Shown: positions 1 to 7,175 of the stretch, piece by piece
How positions within the stretch are numbered: position 1 is the first letter of the stretch
How the letters are laid out: each line of letters begins with the position of its first letter
Assembly: GCF_902498825.1 (NCBI RefSeq)
Contig: NZ_LR701450.1
Span: 1-12,756, forward strand
Source: Rhizobium sp. EC-SD404
Lineage (GTDB): Bacteria > Pseudomonadota > Alphaproteobacteria > Rhizobiales > Rhizobiaceae
Reading direction: 5' to 3'
DNA: 12,756 nt
Program-made: the position numbers and the translations under genes
The notes under the pieces: generated by a model
The model's database searches: none
What the model saw: only the letters and a program-made list of their open reading frames with translations
What the model was told of the DNA's origin: nothing

Positions 1-421
1 CGTATTTCGGTGACTGTTTGCTAATGAAACGAAGCAAAAAGTACTGATACCTCGATGGCAGATTGACGATTCTGAGCTCCTGCGCCTTCTTTCGAGGATA
101 TGGCCCTGCCAGACGACCCATCTTCAGTGCCTGCCACACCTTCGAAAGGGATGGTCGAGACCGACGTTTTCTGTTGACGCGCATAAGCTAATCGCAAGGC
201 TGTGGTGTGGTGGGATAGCAATGCCTCAACGCGATCGGGAGGCAAAGCTCATATCGTTTGAAGTGTCTGCTTCTCACCCATTTCGTGACGGCAGCTTTGC
301 GCCCCCATTGCCGCCATTCCAACCAGCGGCTAGCGGTCCCGAAAGCCGTCATTCGTTCATGTGGCAACGTGACATCCCCTAACACCCGGGGTGTAGAGGT
401 TCATCGGGTGCCAGACCGCCA
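1..421. other. Left-edge stretch with no recognisable gene
   Basis: I see no protein I can recognise here. The plus strand is open from about 14 to a TAA at 380-382, but its only ATG is at 221, giving a 53-residue product. The minus strand has a 74-codon open frame at 21-245 with no family resemblance. Neither has a convincing ribosome binding site. The stretch lies downstream of the large minus-strand gene that ends at 422, and could hold the decayed end of an older gene. A 13-bp palindrome (382-394) is listed separately. Confidence 0.5.
382..394. terminator. Palindrome downstream of the Avs-like gene, possible weak terminator
   Basis: ACACC and GGTGT arms surround a CGG centre, about 28 nt past the stop codon of the large minus-strand gene. 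The flanks extend the pairing imperfectly. No T-run follows on the minus strand, so an intrinsic terminator is only a possibility; it may simply be a 3' hairpin. Confidence 0.25.
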
Positions 422-3400
422 TCACCCCCTTGCGTACCGCGACAGGAGCTCCTCGGTTGGGGCGACTCCGAGCAATCCCTCCAGCTGCTCCGCGCTCGGT
501 TTCTCCCGATCAAAATGCATGGATCGAACAAAGCCTTCGGTTTCCAGCGTGTAGACGCCTGTGTGCAAGACCCGACCGCCGAATCCACGGTGGGCGTCTT
601 TGCCGCCGAAAACGCCTTTCTCACCCGCAACGACCCAGATGGCAGCCAACCCTTCTCGGTCAAGCATCTCGAGAAAAGCGCCACGGTCGACCAGCGCTGC
701 TTGGTATCCTGGCTCGATTACTGAAGGATCGAAAAAGCGAACTTCACCATCCGTATCCACGAAGGTTGGCTTTTGGCCATCCTGCAACCGCAACCCCATC
801 GCCTTGGCGAGCCAGGGCGCAGGCAACTCGATCCGGACCGTCTCATCAACCGAATAGTCGTAACCGCCCCGCTCGGAAAGGTAATGTGAGGTGGTCGGGC
901 GAAGCGATACAGACAAGCTGTTCCATCCATCACCCTCTACCCAGTCATCCTGATCTTGCAGCGTCGGATGCCACGGATATTCGCCGAGAAAGTAGGAGCC
1001 ATCGAGATGGAATTCGGGCAGGGCGTGCGGATCAACGAGGATCTGGCTGCTAAGGTCCTCTTTGGCTTTGGCCGCATCCCCTTTGACGAGGACAATGCAG
1101 GTGACGCGATACCAAGTCTCGCGCTGCATGGATTTGTTATCGCCGTCGAGGCCAGATTGTCGCCAAGACGCAAAGCTATGCAAAGGCAACCAACGGCGTT
1201 TGGTTTTCGGGTCGATCAGATCGATAAGCGAAGCATCGTTAAGGATGTCACTGTCACTATCCAGCCAGGCTAGGCGCTCTAGCGGCTCAACCTGTCGCAG
1301 CCGGGGCTGGACCGGAACCCACCAGGTCCGGTCCCATTGCTTCCAACCGTCATAATGCGTTTTCGTGACCAACAGCGACGGGTCCATATCTCGCAGCCCC
1401 ACATCGCGCGCTCCTTCATAGGGACGGTGTTCGTCACCATAGCCCTGACCCATGAATAGCAGATTGTCCGCCATTCGCGCGACCAGCTCGCGAAGCGCCA
1501 GCCATTGGTATTTTTTCCCGATCCGCTCCACGCGATGATCGTGACGATCGCCACTGTAACCGCGTTCCAGCTTCGAGAACCGCTCCTGAGTCCAGCCGAG
1601 TTCATGCGCGCGCATGCAAATCCAGCGCCGACCCCAGCCTCGATTGAAGCGGGCTGAATAGTCGTGCGGCTGTTCCGAAGACAGGGAATGCCGAACGAAC
1701 GTTTGCGCCTTTACCCGGTATTCTTCCCATTCCTGGGGCGCTAACGTCGCTTGAAACGCCTTCTCGGCCGCTTTAAGCGCGGCGCGTTCAGGCGTTTCCT
1801 TAAAGCGAAGATCGCCGCCGCAAGCTTTAGCGGCCTCCGCTACGGCTTCAAACGCCGTAAGCTGCTCGGCACTGGCCTGCAAAATAAACCGGCCGAGCCA
1901 GTCGCGAGCCAGGCTGTGGGCGCTTGGGCAATTCTCTGCATCGATCGATACCGGCGCCCATTTGTCGATCGTATGGTCAATCACATAGCGCGCGAAATCG
2001 CCGTCATTGACCGCCGAACTGACGATGGCGTCGCCATGGTAAGCTCCGTTGTAGTTCTGCTTGTAACTCTCGATTTTGGCTTTCGACACGTATTCGATCG
2101 GCCATGGGCTCTTATATGGTGGGTGCACCTTCGCCAGATCGATGCTGGGCGGCAGTTGCTCGCGGAACTCGGCATAGGCGATGATGCCGCGCGCATGGTC
2201 TCGAAGTAGCTCGTTGAGAGGTGGGTCGTCGGCCGCAAATATAAGCGCATAGGTCGTGGCCGCCAGTTCGGACAGGCCATCGGCGGTCTTGCCCTGCAAT
2301 GCCGCACCATAGGCGGCGGCAAATAGCCGCTCCCTGAGATAGAGGTCATTCGCCTCCGCGAAAAGGCGAAGCGTGGATGCGGCAAGGGTCAGACGCGTGG
2401 CAAGGAGCGATGCCAGCGCTTTGGTTGCCTTATCGCGAACGGCGCGGTGCGAAGTGGTCAGGAACCAGGAGAGGGTGATCGCGGCTAGCTGGGCACGATC
2501 ATCGTCAATTGTGCCCATACCATTCTGCATGGCCCAGCTGATCACGACCTCAACCGGATCATCCTCGCTGCCGCGATCATTCAGAAACACCGACCAGTTG
2601 GCGTCCCGCTCGGGCATGGAACGCGCGGAGAGGCGTTCATGCATGTAGAGCGCGTTGAATTTGTTGTCGGGCTCGGTGGCGACCGAGATGAGTAGGTCGC
2701 GAATGCCATTGTCATTTTCGAAATGCCGGAGGCACTCAAAAGTTCGATCAGTAAAAAACCGCTGTTCGCGCCACAGCAAGCTGTCGAGAAATGCCTGCCG
2801 TATCGCCCAATTAATTTCCGGCCTGAGATCCACGATCTCCACGCCGCAGCGTTCAGGCAACTGGATTGCAATCGCTTCGATTATGCCGGCGACGCGGTAA
2901 TATTCTTCGCCGAAAACCAATCCTGCCAGCACGGTGCCGTCAGCAAACGAGGCCTTTACGTCTTCGGTATTCAAATACTCCCCTAGCAGGCGCGCCGCGA
3001 TGGCATGATCGCTGTACCGCTCAAAGGTGAAGCGGACCATCGGCACGATCTTGTCGTCGTCCTCCCGGATGAGTTCGATGGCCAGCACCCCCTCGCTCTC
3101 AAATTGAGAGAGCAGGCTCTTTTCAAGAGAGCCGCCGGAAGGAAGAACAGCCTCGAATGCGGCAATCACATCCGTTTTAGGAGCATATCCTTCGCCGCGA
3201 TTGACCAGGATATTAGTGAAACGCGCCAGCGCGGTCGAAACAAGAGCGAGATGAGGATCCAGCTTCATGCGCCGGGTGACAGAGCGGATAACGGCTTCGT
3301 TGTAGAAGCCAAAAATGGCGCTTACCCCGCGCAGGCCGCGCGGAAGCTCATTCCGGCCCTCCTTCTGAAGGAAGTCGCAGCAGGTTTTGAGGAAAAGCGG

Positions 3401-4990
3401 ATTCTGAAACTCTGGCACTAGATTGGGCGCGCCGGGGCGGACGATGCCCCGCTTGGCCAGATAAACGTTGGCGGCTTCACCGCCGCGCCCGGCGAAACCC
3501 TGATGAGTCACCCGCGCCAGGCGGTCGTCATCAAAGGAATCCGGCACGACGTGCTGCACATAGGTCGATCGGCAGGACAGCACGATGCCCACATGCAGGA
3601 AAGGCTCGGCCATCTTGAGAAACGTGGCTAATCGGTCCGGCCAAATGTCCGTGCCATGACGTTCGTTGATCGCATCAATGCAAATGATAGCGCGCACGCC
3701 CGCCGCTTGTCCTGCAGCGTCCAAACTTCCGAGGAAATGCTTGCCTTGCAAATCCGGCGCCATATCCAACTGCGCCATAATCTGCTTCCAGGGTTCACCT
3801 TCAACCAGCACGCTACCCAGCACTAGCAATGCCGGCCGATTGGCGTGGATCTGATGTTCCACAACGTCCGCGAGTAGATGCGATTTCCCCGTTCCTGCCT
3901 TACCCTGCAGCAATACGGCATGGGTATTTGCTAACCGCCAATCGTCGGATTCTAACTCCGCCTCAATGTTCCGGACGACATCTATTAGACGGTAAAGTTG
4001 TTCTCGCGCCCAATCTTCTCTGGTGACGCCATGCTCCGCTCGGCTGACGGGCAGGGTAAAGACCCAGTTTAGCGCATCATAGCAGGCTGAGGAGCATGCC
4101 TGCGCCGCCGCCTGCCAAGCAGCTAGCGGGAACTGGCTTTCGGGACCGATAGGCTCGATATCTAATGCTTGGCTGAATGACGATAGCGCCTCGCCCAGCT
4201 CGGTTACCTCTTTCGGCTCGTCATTCTCACCAACGGCGTGTGCGATGGCCTTGAGCGCACCACCGCCTCGGTCGCCTAAGCCCAGCGACCATTCCAGCAC
4301 CGTTCCATTAAGAGACGGGTCACGGGCAAATGCCAGGAAAGTCTGACGGATCGGCAATTCGACGTTGGTGTCGGGCGTATAGCGAGAGCCCAAGGCTTCG
4401 CGCGCCTTTCCAAATTGCTCTGCGAACCACTCCGAGGTGAGCGCGGTAGCCCCAAACCAATAAAGCAAGCGACCGCTATACGCGGGACTGTCGATGATAA
4501 GACGACCGCTTAGTGCGCCGCTGTCCCAGAGGGAAATCGTCAACGCTCGCTGTTGGTCCGCCGCTTTTTGCTCCCAGCCGGCTTTCCACGCCTCCCATTT
4601 CTGACGCGCGCTCTTTTTCTGGGTTCGGCTTTTTCCCTGATTTGGCCGCCCATCCGGGAGGTCAAATGGAACGCAGACAGTCAGCTCCGTCAATCGAGGA
4701 TGCTTCGCAAGCGCTGCTTCCATCGATTTATCGAGCTGGGCTTCGAGACTGGTATCCCAGTCGAATACATATTTGGCCTGCCATCCGCGCTCGTCGCCGT
4801 TGCTCAGCCTGACGAAACACTCAATTCCACCGTCACCGCCACGCCCTTTTCGCACAAAGGCAGAGCCCGCTGGCCGCTCTTCGAGAGACGCCAGTTGCGT
4901 GATCAGTTCCTCAAATCCGGTATGGCGACTACCATCGTGAGGGCGGATTTGGGAGAAATTGATATCGGGGAGGGCCACGGCAGGGATCAT
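422..4990 (-). CDS. Avs-like (AVAST) STAND NTPase with N-terminal PD-(D/E)xK nuclease
   Basis: Likely a cytoplasmic anti-phage sensor. In characterised Avs proteins a phage protein (terminase or portal) is recognised by the C-terminal region, the NTPase oligomerises, and the N-terminal nuclease degrades DNA. The product is 1522 residues. A nuclease-like N-terminus (about residues 20-190) carries FEELITQL (26-33), GGDGGIE (D53, E57) and WQAK (Q71, K73), the PD-(D/E)xK pattern of Mrr/Cap4 domains. The P-loop GKAGTGKS is at 363-370, Walker B IICIDAINE at about 435-443, and a sensor-like SCRS at about 472-475. The long remainder is probably alpha-helical repeats, ending with a conserved-looking WVVAGEKGVFGG segment near 1452. 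The ATG at 4990 is preferred because family-like sequence (INFSQIRPHDGSR) starts just after it. The upstream in-frame ATG at 5065 would place the start inside the inverted repeats of the divergent promoter. No clear Shine-Dalgarno sequence precedes 4990. The reading frame is intact. The exact Avs type is unassigned; types 2-4 carry comparable nucleases. Confidence 0.82.
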   Translation of the reverse strand: MIPAVALPDINFSQIRPHDGSRHTGFEELITQLASLEERPAGSAFVRKGRGGDGGIECFVRLSNGDERGWQAKYVFDWDTSLEAQLDKSMEAALAKHPRLTELTVCVPFDLPDGRPNQGKSRTQKKSARQKWEAWKAGWEQKAADQQRALTISLWDSGALSGRLIIDSPAYSGRLLYWFGATALTSEWFAEQFGKAREALGSRYTPDTNVELPIRQTFLAFARDPSLNGTVLEWSLGLGDRGGGALKAIAHAVGENDEPKEVTELGEALSSFSQALDIEPIGPESQFPLAAWQAAAQACSSACYDALNWVFTLPVSRAEHGVTREDWAREQLYRLIDVVRNIEAELESDDWRLANTHAVLLQGKAGTGKSHLLADVVEHQIHANRPALLVLGSVLVEGEPWKQIMAQLDMAPDLQGKHFLGSLDAAGQAAGVRAIICIDAINERHGTDIWPDRLATFLKMAEPFLHVGIVLSCRSTYVQHVVPDSFDDDRLARVTHQGFAGRGGEAANVYLAKRGIVRPGAPNLVPEFQNPLFLKTCCDFLQKEGRNELPRGLRGVSAIFGFYNEAVIRSVTRRMKLDPHLALVSTALARFTNILVNRGEGYAPKTDVIAAFEAVLPSGGSLEKSLLSQFESEGVLAIELIREDDDKIVPMVRFTFERYSDHAIAARLLGEYLNTEDVKASFADGTVLAGLVFGEEYYRVAGIIEAIAIQLPERCGVEIVDLRPEINWAIRQAFLDSLLWREQRFFTDRTFECLRHFENDNGIRDLLISVATEPDNKFNALYMHERLSARSMPERDANWSVFLNDRGSEDDPVEVVISWAMQNGMGTIDDDRAQLAAITLSWFLTTSHRAVRDKATKALASLLATRLTLAASTLRLFAEANDLYLRERLFAAAYGAALQGKTADGLSELAATTYALIFAADDPPLNELLRDHARGIIAYAEFREQLPPSIDLAKVHPPYKSPWPIEYVSKAKIESYKQNYNGAYHGDAIVSSAVNDGDFARYVIDHTIDKWAPVSIDAENCPSAHSLARDWLGRFILQASAEQLTAFEAVAEAAKACGGDLRFKETPERAALKAAEKAFQATLAPQEWEEYRVKAQTFVRHSLSSEQPHDYSARFNRGWGRRWICMRAHELGWTQERFSKLERGYSGDRHDHRVERIGKKYQWLALRELVARMADNLLFMGQGYGDEHRPYEGARDVGLRDMDPSLLVTKTHYDGWKQWDRTWWVPVQPRLRQVEPLERLAWLDSDSDILNDASLIDLIDPKTKRRWLPLHSFASWRQSGLDGDNKSMQRETWYRVTCIVLVKGDAAKAKEDLSSQILVDPHALPEFHLDGSYFLGEYPWHPTLQDQDDWVEGDGWNSLSVSLRPTTSHYLSERGGYDYSVDETVRIELPAPWLAKAMGLRLQDGQKPTFVDTDGEVRFFDPSVIEPGYQAALVDRGAFLEMLDREGLAAIWVVAGEKGVFGGKDAHRGFGGRVLHTGVYTLETEGFVRSMHFDREKPSAEQLEGLLGVAPTEELLSRYARG

Positions 4991-5114
4991 TGTTGTCGGG
5001 AACGACGAGCTTAATCGTTTTCCGTTTGTTCTGCCAGCCCAGGCTGGATTACTGTACCATCCCATCCAGCCGTCCAGACGAGCAAATCGGAAGGATGGGA
5101 ATTGCGGGGCTCAA
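4991..5114. promoter_or_regulatory. Divergent promoter region with nested inverted repeats
   Basis: This 124-bp gap separates the divergent Avs-like gene and the 564-residue gene, so it must hold both promoters. It contains CCAGCC (5034-5039), GGCTGGAT (5042-5049) and ATCCAGCC (5064-5071). The first two form a perfect 6-bp inverted repeat with a 2-bp centre. The last two form a perfect 8-bp inverted repeat with a 14-bp centre. A weak rightward promoter, TTGTTC (5026-5031) and TACTGT (5050-5055), would overlap them, so they could be an operator. The promoter match is poor; the repeats themselves are certain. Confidence 0.45.
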
Positions 5115-6809
5115 ATGATCGATATTGCCAATCTGATGGCCGTTTCAATTCCGCCGGCAGACCCAAAGGAATGGCTGCCAAATGCCGAGGCCGGGGTCGA
5201 TTACCTTCAATCGCAGCTCCGCAATGACGAAACGATTCTCTACGCACTCTTGCAATGCACGCTGGTGCATGGGGTCTTGGCGGATCGCGCCAAAGTCACT
5301 CCGCCCGACCATGCTGACCTGCTCCATGCGATGCTCATGCCGGACTCCACTTGGTCGATCAGCCATGTATCGGGTGGCGGAGCGCCGGATCGCGTCTATC
5401 TAGCTCCTCCCCATGATCACACCGGCAGCGATGCGCTTGACGATGCCGAGAGTCTTGTCGCCCGACGCTCCTTTTCCGCGGTTGACAAAGGCAAAACCCG
5501 CACCGAGGTGAGTCAGCGGTTGGTCCATGCGCTAGGCCTCTACTGGCTGGATGAGGAAAGCGCGTTCTGCCGACTGGATGAACATGGCGATATCGAACCG
5601 GTCCTGCGCGTCATCGACGTCGAACCTTACACCGGCCAATCGTCCGAAATTCTAGTGACGATCAAGGCGCGTGACCTCGCACGCTACATGGTGGTGACCA
5701 ACACCGTGCTGGTCCAGAAATTCGACTTTACGCGCTTTATTCCGGGCTCGTTCACGATGTGGGCACAACCTGGCGAATATCGTGAGCGCGGGGCCGATCT
5801 GTTCTACAACGTGACCTCACAACCCGGCGCTAGCTACGCGAACGGAATCCTTATCAGTCGCCCCGGCCTGACCTTCGCTGATCTGGTGCGCGAGCACCGA
5901 AGGCGATGGAATGATGAGGACAAGCAATATGCCACTTTCAAGGCATATGACTGGAAGCACCAACGAATCGCAGAAATTTCCTGCGCGCCGACGGCGCTAG
6001 CCAGTTACTTCGAGCCGGAATCTCCACTGCCATTCCAGATCACACCGGCATTCTTCCGGCCGGGAGTGCTCCAGCGCTACAAGGCCGATCCCGAGAAATA
6101 TAGGCTTGAGCATCGCTCGGTCTATTCCCGCGCCGGCTGGTCCCTTAAAACCTACGACATAAATGAAGCCGGCCAAGTTCACACATACCTGCATTATCTG
6201 GGTGACCTGCCTTATCACGAGCAGCTTTATTGGCAGGCGTTCAACGAGTGGCCCAAAGCCTCGATATCTAAGCGCGCCTACCAGACGGACATTCAGGGGC
6301 AATGGACAGATATCCCGGACCCGCTGATCGAGCTGGTTGCGGAGGTACGCAAGCTTGATGAGGCGAAGCCGGAATGGTGGCAGCCCCGGGGCGAAGATCT
6401 GCGGGCAACAGCGCACTATCCGATCACGACCTCGCCAGACGAATGGGGTAACGCAATTCTGATTCTCGATCAGATGCTGGTTGAGGGCTTCGCATCCAAA
6501 GGCATCCGCGCACGCCTCGACAATCTGTCGCATCCCTACGAGAAGGAATGGGGATCGCTGAAACTTATCCAAGAACTGATGATCGCCCAAGGTTTCGCGG
6601 CATCGGACGCTACCGAAGCGATGGAGCCGCTTCGCCAGCTCCATTTCCTGCGCTCAAAGATAAAGGGACATGCGGCCGAAGCTCAGCGGCAACAGCTTAT
6701 CAAGGAAGCGCGCACCAAAAACGGGAGTCTGAAAGAGCATTTCGAGCAGCTCGCGTTTGATTGCCAAAAGGCATTTGAAAAGGCCTGCTCCAGTCTATCA
6801 CGGGCGTGA
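5115..6809 (+). CDS. Uncharacterised 564-residue protein divergent from the Avs-like gene, possible defence partner
   Basis: I cannot assign a function. The product is soluble, with no signal peptide or membrane segment. It is rich in aromatic and charged residues, for example FNEWPKASISKRAYQTD (about 376-392), GLTFADLVREHRRRWNDEDK (251-270) and HYPITTSPDEWGNAIL (434-449). The density of such motifs, and my impression of having seen similar hypothetical proteins, suggest a conserved family; that is memory, not a search. Near the C-terminus LRSKIKGHA gives R513-x5-H519 in a helical context, which fits the R-x4-6-H pattern of HEPN RNases but could be chance. The ATG at 5115 is chosen because it follows GGGG (5106-5109) by 5 nt and avoids overlap with the divergent gene. 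The upstream in-frame ATG at 4959 lies inside that gene. The shared control region suggests a functional link. The gene may instead be an independent defence or housekeeping gene of the island. Confidence 0.8.
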   Translation: MIDIANLMAVSIPPADPKEWLPNAEAGVDYLQSQLRNDETILYALLQCTLVHGVLADRAKVTPPDHADLLHAMLMPDSTWSISHVSGGGAPDRVYLAPPHDHTGSDALDDAESLVARRSFSAVDKGKTRTEVSQRLVHALGLYWLDEESAFCRLDEHGDIEPVLRVIDVEPYTGQSSEILVTIKARDLARYMVVTNTVLVQKFDFTRFIPGSFTMWAQPGEYRERGADLFYNVTSQPGASYANGILISRPGLTFADLVREHRRRWNDEDKQYATFKAYDWKHQRIAEISCAPTALASYFEPESPLPFQITPAFFRPGVLQRYKADPEKYRLEHRSVYSRAGWSLKTYDINEAGQVHTYLHYLGDLPYHEQLYWQAFNEWPKASISKRAYQTDIQGQWTDIPDPLIELVAEVRKLDEAKPEWWQPRGEDLRATAHYPITTSPDEWGNAILILDQMLVEGFASKGIRARLDNLSHPYEKEWGSLKLIQELMIAQGFAASDATEAMEPLRQLHFLRSKIKGHAAEAQRQQLIKEARTKNGSLKEHFEQLAFDCQKAFEKACSSLSRA

Positions 6810-6815
6810 TCGGAG

Positions 6816-6835
6816 CTCGATGCCGCGGCACCGAG
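6816..6835 (+). terminator. Hairpin just after the 564-residue gene, weak terminator candidate
   Basis: CTCG and CGAG arms flank the perfect palindrome TGCCGCGGCA, each separated from it by one unpaired base, starting 7 nt after the TGA at 6807-6809. The sequence that follows has no T-run, so termination would be inefficient or Rho-dependent. Confidence 0.3.
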
Positions 6836-6886
6836 AACTAAAGTCCGCTTGAGCAAGGAGCGGGACCGGAAGCCGACAGTCGGCCA

Positions 6887-6931
6887 ACGGCCCCGAAGGC
6901 GTATGCAGGAAATCATTTCCTAGCTTGCCCA
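6887..6931. repeat. 45-bp imperfect direct repeat, copy 1
   Basis: This copy begins with the 16-bp word ACGGCCCCGAAGGCGT and ends in AGCTTGCCCA. By eye it matches the copy at 7014-7058 at 37 of 45 positions with no gap. Most mismatches lie in the middle. Confidence 0.75.
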
Positions 6932-7013
6932 CTCCGGCGCCCCCGACTGGACCGATGTCGGATGCCGAATGTCGGCTTCCTCCGCTTCTACGCTAGAACC
7001 GGACAGACCGCTC

Positions 7014-7058
7014 ACGGCCCCGAAGGCGTCGACCGGAAAACGTTTCCCAGCTTGGCCA
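7014..7058. repeat. 45-bp imperfect direct repeat, copy 2
   Basis: This is the second copy of the repeat at 6887-6931, offset by 127 bp. The first 16 bases are identical and the end reads AGCTTGGCCA. The origin is unknown. It could be a tandem duplication that has diverged, or two remnants of a dispersed intergenic element. Confidence 0.75.
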
Positions 7059-7127
7059 CGCCAGTTGATGCCGACGGTCGGACCGGGGTGGAAACCGGTC
7101 GGTCATCTCTCAGCAAAGACCTTCAGG

Positions 7128-7144
7128 AACCGGACCGTCCGGTT
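7128..7144 (-). terminator. 17-bp palindrome downstream of chrA, possible terminator or protein site
   Basis: AACCGGAC and GTCCGGTT form perfect 8-bp arms around a single base, about 31 nt past the chrA stop on the minus strand. As RNA it would be a strong GC-rich hairpin with a small loop. The downstream minus-strand sequence lacks a T-run, so it may equally be a symmetric protein-binding site or a chance product of the CCGG-rich spacer. Confidence 0.35.
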
Positions 7145-7175
7145 TAGAACCACGTACATAGATGCGGAGGCGCGC

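Larger units (their letters stand above)
6810..7175. other. Gene-free spacer between the defence and metal blocks
   Basis: Short open frames of 61-77 codons occur here but have low-complexity, CGG/CCG-driven composition and no family resemblance. The stretch holds a hairpin at 6816-6835, two diverged copies of a 45-bp direct repeat, several AACCGGAC/AACCGGTC words (6997-7004, 7128-7135, 7093-7100) and a palindrome near the end of chrA. It could mark a junction between two separately acquired segments. Confidence 0.6.

Noticed and set aside
430..1053. 207-codon plus-strand open frame and similar frames opposite the large gene
   Set aside because: They are antisense to the intact C-terminal part of the Avs-like protein and have Arg/Pro-rich shadow composition.
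4991..5065. Upstream extension of the Avs-like protein to the ATG at 5065
   Set aside because: The extra 25 residues look unlike the family and the start would lie in the divergent promoter repeats. The ATG at 4990 leads directly into family-like sequence.
4959..5114. Upstream extension of the 564-residue protein to the ATG at 4959
   Set aside because: It would begin inside the divergent large gene and span the shared promoter region. The ATG at 5115 has a nearby G-rich ribosome binding candidate.
5997..6644. 215-codon open frame on the minus strand
   Set aside because: It is antisense to the 564-residue gene, with no recognisable domain or ribosome binding site.
422..6809. Classical restriction-modification system
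   Set aside because: The Mrr-like nuclease motif is fused to a STAND NTPase, and no methyltransferase motifs were seen in either gene.
6887..7058. CRISPR array
   Set aside because: Only two diverged copies of the repeat exist, at a 127-bp offset, with no regular spacers and no cas genes.
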